Positions 59,703 to 64,000 of a stretch of 64,000 bases of DNA are shown here, piece after piece (position 1 is the stretch's first letter; every line of letters starts with the position of its first letter). Origin of the DNA: Ornithodoros turicata (Eukaryota > Arthropoda > Arachnida > Ixodida > Argasidae); NCBI RefSeq assembly GCF_037126465.1, contig NC_088201.1:192226031-192290030 (forward strand), given 5' to 3'. A program made the translations under genes and the position numbers. The notes under the pieces were generated by a model. The model saw only the letters and a program-made list of their open reading frames with translations. It was not told the DNA's origin and made no database searches.

Positions 59703-60325
59703 TTCTCCAGGGAGATTTCCAAGTGTCTCATCAAATACATCACGGTACTTCTCAAAAATTGAAGTTTTCTTGTCACAAAGGCATAGTTGAAGGAGATCAA
59801 GCCCATTTTTTCAGAAACTTCTTTGCCCAATAGTGGCACGTAATCTTCTTTTCCCACAACCAACTCGACAGAATAAACTTTCTTCTGCTGCTTTTGGTTT
59901 CTCAACTTCAAGCGGCAAGTTCCTAGCGGAGTTATTGTACTGTCATTCCATGCTTTCCGTGTTGTGGTTGTGGGGCTGAGTGTTTTACCTTCAGCAAGCT
60001 TCACTGGAATCACGTTTATCGACGCTCCGCTGTCAACTTGGAAGCGTGTTTTGTGTCCATTTTCTAGCTGCATATTGGCAAATATTCTCTCTTTGTCGCT
60101 GTTTGATGACACTTGAAGTATTTCTTCCTCAGTGCTCTCCCGGTTGCCTTCTTGCAAGTTGTTGATTTTGCCTTGATTGCACACTTTGGCAAAATGATTG
60201 CTTTTTCCACATCGGGAGCATTTCTTCTGCCATGCTGGGCATTCACTTCTCACTTTGGCATGGCCACCACAGCCACATAGTTTTGAACATTCGTCTTGTG
60301 GTCTTTTTTCTTTGCGTGCCCCCAT
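59693..60325 (-). pseudogene. Ty3/gypsy nucleocapsid zinc knuckle and aspartic protease
   Basis: The frame begins with a Cys/His-rich region ending in CSRCGKSNHFAKVC, a CCHC knuckle. About 60 residues later it has VDSGASINVIP, the retroviral-type aspartic protease active site, and then YVPLLGKEV. It loses frame near 59765, before the RT domain, and the normal protease-RT linker is split across the break. It overlaps the RT frame by a few bases. Confidence 0.85.
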
Positions 60326-60333
60326 TTCTTGGT

Positions 60334-61002
60334 TCAGATTTTTCCGGTGTTCTTCACTGCGTTGACATCCTCGTTGCTTTGCTGGTTGTTCGAGCTGTCT
60401 TGAAAAGTCTTGATCTGCGCCATTGCAGACTCATGGGCGAGGCAGATTTTAATGACGTTATCCAACATTGGATCGGGGTGTTTGAGAACGTTCGTGCGTA
60501 TGGAGTCACTAGCCACACCGAAGATATTATTTGGTCTCTGATCATCTTGTCAGATTGTGACTCGAAGTTGCAGGATCTTGCGCGTAATCGGAGATCCGTG
60601 AGAAACAGGTCGAACGACTCGCTAGCACCTTGCATGCGGCGGCGGAAAGCATATCTTGCTTGAATTTCGTTTTTTTTTTTTGGGCGCGAAGTACTCGTCC
60701 AACTTGCCTATGACGGTATTCCATACCAAGTCCGGCTCGGGTACTGCTTCGGTGGCTGTTCCGAAGTCGAAGGTGTTGTAAACATCGATGAGGGCCGTAC
60801 CGCCCAGAGAGAGAAACAAGGCAACTTTCTCCGCATCCGTTTTCTTTTGTCCACCCGTTGCTAAGAGATATAGCTTGAATCGTTGCTTAATGAACTTCCA
60901 CTCGGATGCGATGTCCCCTTCGAAGCACATTCCTTGCGTGTTTCGATGCGCGCCATCGCCATTCCGAAACTTTATGGCTGGGCGAAATCGTGGGTGGAGC
61001 AC
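60334..61002 (-). pseudogene. Ty3/gypsy gag, frameshifted
   Basis: 61002-60622 encodes a capsid-like start (SEWKFIKQRFKLYLLATG, KVALFLSLGG, VYNTFDF, KLDEYFAPKK). The frame is lost in a long A-run near 60670 and continues in other frames (LFLTDLRLRARSCNF, then IRTNVLKHPDPMLDNVI). A stop precedes the zinc knuckle frame. The A-run indel could be a true mutation or a sequencing error. Confidence 0.8.
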
Positions 61003-61129
61003 ATTGGCACATTTTCAAGATAGGGCGCACTCAGATCTAACCCTGAGAACGAGGCTTAGACGGAAGTGAGCACAGTCCCGAACTGCGGTGTAATATGTAC
61101 TGACCTAACCTAACCCAACCTCACTAAGT
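61003..61129. other. 5' side of the gypsy element and a repeat fragment
   Basis: GGTGTAATATGTACTGACCT-like sequence at about 61088-61125 is shared with 12440-12480. No 5' LTR is recognised, so the retrotransposon is 5'-truncated or its LTR is missing. Confidence 0.45.
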
Positions 61130-61507
61130 CACGACCTACTCTATATTAGAGACCTGGACAGCTGGCGATCCCCTATGGGAGAGACGGGTCACGGGTTAGT
61201 TACGTTAGTGACCGCTGCAAGCGCCACATAGCATTATTGGGGAGAGAGAATCACCCTTGCCACCGCCTTTAGTCTGCTACGCAGGGATACACAGGCTGTT
61301 GCTAAGCACCCGCTATTATCTCTCTCAGACTGCTTCGTCGTTGTCAACACAGCCTACCATACATCGCCGCGGTTTCGACAAGTCACGTGGCAACGAATAG
61401 TGCGAGCTAGCGCCAAATCCCATAGCCAAGCGGCGATTGCCAGTACTACTACCCCGGTGCTGGGAGCATTGCGGCTGTCCAGGTCTCTAGTATAGTAGTA
61501 GGTCATG
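61130..61507. mobile_element. 378-bp P-type MITE with perfect 8-bp target duplication
   Basis: Flanked by CACTAAGT at 61122-61129 and 61508-61515. It begins CACGACCTACT and ends AGTAGGTCATG. The inverted ends extend through AGAGACCTGGACAG. The first 11 bases equal those of the P-superfamily element at 2016, and the duplication has the same length, so it is probably mobilised by a P-type transposase. It has no coding capacity. Confidence 0.88.
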
Positions 61508-61515
61508 CACTAAGT

Positions 61516-62007
61516 AATTTGCAAATTACAGCGCATTACTAGCGTACGTGCGACTTCCGTTTGGCCTTCTCAGGTTCAAGATGGCGGCTTGCCCTATGTT
61601 GAATATGTGTGCTTCGTCTGTGTTGTCTCTTTGTGTCCCCTGCACCGGGGTTTTATCGCTTTTAGAATATGTGTGATTTTCATAATGTCATAATATAATA
61701 TAATAAAATTTGGGAGTGCAGGTACGTTAAGTGTTAGATATTGATTGTCATAGTGTAATGGAAGTTGAAAGCTAAACATGGTTCACAAGAAAAGAATGCG
61801 CTATCGCCACGGCGAGTGAACCCAAAGCCTGCGTTTCTTGCGTCTGCGATGTTGATTTCGCAAAAGCTCAGATGTAAGAAAGGAAACGTTCACTACAGTA
61901 AGTAGCTCGACTTCGCTATCGTTCGCCATCTTGTCAAGCTTTCGCTGTGGAGCTGTGGAGAGTCGCGGGCGGTTGCGTACATCTCTACCGCATGTGGGTA
62001 CGCGGCG
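61516..62007. other. No gene; right arm of the older inverted-repeat element
   Basis: Contains CAAGATGGCGGC near 61577 and the 19-bp motif at 61988-62006. No frame has domain support. Confidence 0.4.
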
Positions 62008-62023
62008 TTATAGGGTAACACCC

Positions 62024-62050
62024 AATATATATATATATATATATATATAA
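62024..62050. repeat. (AT)n microsatellite
   Basis: An uninterrupted AT run directly after the inverted end CACCC. A second, shorter AT run occurs at about 62258-62273. Confidence 0.85.
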
Positions 62051-62364
62051 AGAGGGGGGGAAAGCCATTAAAAAAATAAGTAAATGATGCTAGACGTGTT
62101 TGAAATTCAAACTTACAGATTAAAATGGCTTCTATGAGTGACCCCTGAGTGACCCCTGGTTTGCCAATCCCGAACGATGCGCAGCTACCCAGGGCCGACG
62201 AGCCGCAAACACGGCGAAACACATGTCCTCTGGTGCTGTCGCATCGTTCAATGAGTATCTATATATATATATATCCGCAATCAATGAAGATCCTGGTGTA
62301 CTGTCAACAGTTAGAAACTTAAACAATTAGCTATCCTCTGTCTCGCCCTGTCTTCTCTTTCAGA

Positions 62365-63060
62365 TATGGCTGGAGGACATCCCAGCACTACGGACAATGC
62401 TAGGGAAAAACCCGTAGATGACTTCGCCTTACATGGACTATTGATGAAGCAACAGGGCCACGAGAACAACAACCTAAGGCCACTTAAGGCTCCCAGACAC
62501 GATGACCTGCAGCTCTGACTTCAGAAGATCCCGGAACTTCACACCGGACAGCGACAAACGAACCTTCTAGAACTAGGAGATCCACTTCACAGTGAGGTAA
62601 TGACACTAATGACAGTAACTTGACACTGAGGTAATGGAGACAGTGGATTACTATTTTGTTCGCGGGGTGCAGTTGCGCCCCCTGACGGCGTCGACAGTGC
62701 CATCTGTCGGGTACACATCAAACCTTCGGTGCATCTGTCTCTCGTACGCCAGCACTGTCCCTCATAGCTCCCTCTTCGCGGCTCTAAAAATAGCATAGCG
62801 GCTTCATAGGAGGCTCCTTCGGGAAACCCTTTCCATCCTCAGTTATGGGAACTGTGTCAGCAAAGCTTCTTTGACCTTGTCTCCTGCTTTGAAGAACTTG
62901 TTAGCTTATCCCCACTCTCCCACCTAGTGTCTATTTAAATGTTGTTGCGCAATAAACCGGTCAGCTGAGTTTGAGACCATGTTTGTGTTTGTCTGTTATC
63001 GTCCCTACCTCGTCTCGGGTTTTCAAGTCATGGATCGTCACCACCAGCTCGCTTGCTACC
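62365..63060 (+). mobile_element. Possible LTR-retrotransposon fragment
   Basis: A short frame from the ATG at 62365 (starting MAGGHPSTTDNAREKPVDDF) ends at 62517. Downstream is a TATTTAAAT box (62932-62940) closely followed by AATAAA (62951-62956) and a CT-rich tail, the usual promoter/poly(A) arrangement inside an LTR. No second LTR or pol domain is in view, so this is tentative. Confidence 0.35.
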
Positions 63061-64000
63061 TAACTTTCCTTTCGTTATCTAAAAAAAATGTTTGCACGTC
63101 ATAAACACGTGGTATTACTCCGTCAGGCATCATAGTTGGGCGATTCCACGCGAAATGATCCAGCTGACCTGCTCAGCCCCGACAAAACGATCCCGAATTT
63201 TTACGAAAATTTTTTAGCAGCCGCTAATAGTGCAAAACGACACACCACGAAACATTTCTTCCCAAACCTCAGTGTGGTGGGTGCTAGACGCGAGCAAAGT
63301 TCGCTCATAGAAAACACCTAGAACTCTGCGGTTTTCTTTTGCGTATAGAGGAAACTATGCTCTTCACGGCGTCCGGTTGTCGTGCTGTAATCGGTGCAGG
63401 TATACAAAGGCCAGAAGTTTCGCAGTTTTCCTCCTACTTCGCGATTTTTTTTTGTGGACAATCAAACCATTAAATTTTAATCAATATTTTTTCCTGCCAA
63501 GGCCCCAAGGAATACTTCAAGAGGAAAAATTGCCAGACACGTAACTTTCGTAGTCGTTGCAGGAAAAAAAGAGGAAGTATGCGATTTTTCCAAAATTCGC
63601 TACAATCGAGCGGAAAACACGCAATGAAGAGGTCGGAAGAGACGCCTGAAAGCAACGCAGTTTTATAGAACGAACCTTCCTCTACAACATATCAAAAAAT
63701 CTCGAGGGTGTTTTTTCGTATACGGGAGAAAATAATTTTTTTGTAGTAGAGGGTATTACGACCACAGTGACCCACCTTGCATGTATCCAGTGGGGTGCTA
63801 TATTTGTTTCTTGGGCTCCTGTTTTAATTCTTTTTAGTTTCAATTTTTCTCTGGTCTGGTTGGGTTTTAATGAGCAACCAATATGCTGTGGCACAGACTT
63901 CTGCAAGGTTACCATAGTCTTTGCTTCTGTAGCGTAACATGCGCATTGCAATCCTGGGTGGTTAAGTTTATGGCATTGTTTCCGGTGTGCACGGTGCCAG
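63061..64000. other. No gene recognised
   Basis: AT-rich sequence with only short frames. Nothing repeats elsewhere in the window as far as I can see. Confidence 0.4.

Overview
The window is eukaryotic, intron-containing, repeat-dominated DNA. TTAGG-type telomere-like motifs (CCTAA on the + strand) and the mix of P, hAT, pogo/Tigger, Kolobok-like, LINE and Ty3/gypsy elements suggest an arthropod with a large genome. A tick or other chelicerate is my best guess, but no single-copy host gene is present to prove it. Nothing bacterial was seen: no operons, no ribosome binding sites, no CRISPR.

Layout. 1-2.0 kb: AT-rich repeats, no gene. 2.0-4.05 kb: an internally deleted P-superfamily transposon with a perfect 8-bp target duplication, long inverted ends and remnants of a THAP transposase. 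4.05-10 kb: intergenic DNA with a perfect 29-bp hairpin and a direct duplication. 10-12 kb: a minus-strand LINE with broken reverse transcriptase. 12.1-13.5 kb: nested MITEs. 13.53-24.74 kb: an 11.2-kb segment bounded by TTAA duplications and 13-bp inverted ends. It holds the only two intact genes: a two-exon plus-strand gene for a 958-residue transposase fused to a YqaJ-type nuclease, and a convergent three-exon minus-strand gene for a 216-residue SGNH hydrolase with a CCHC zinc knuckle. A hAT MITE is nested in it. 24.7-27.2 kb: no gene, only Tigger debris. 27.2-54 kb: a satellite array of about 23 monomers of ~539 bp. Fifteen of the junctions between monomers carry a copy of the same ~917-bp hAT MITE, which itself contains a degenerate tRNA-like module. 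The array ends look transposon-derived, and it contains an assembly gap that is probably false. 54-56 kb: ATTACT-rich DNA and two pogo/Tigger-type elements. 56.1-62.0 kb: a 16-bp inverted end pair enclosing a decayed minus-strand Ty3/gypsy retrotransposon and a 378-bp P-type MITE with a perfect 8-bp target duplication. 62-64 kb: an LTR-like fragment, then nothing recognisable.

Functionally, the most interesting unit is the 11.2-kb TTAA element. It couples a transposase that has its presumed catalytic acidic residues and C(2)H motif to a complete-looking PD-(D/E)xK nuclease, and may carry an esterase-like SGNH gene. The second is the satellite, where a hAT MITE inserted once into a transposon-derived monomer and was then amplified with it into a higher-order repeat of about 1.46 kb. 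Everything else is decayed mobile DNA. Exon joins, termini and target duplications were read by eye from the sequence. Family names rest on recalled motifs, not database searches.
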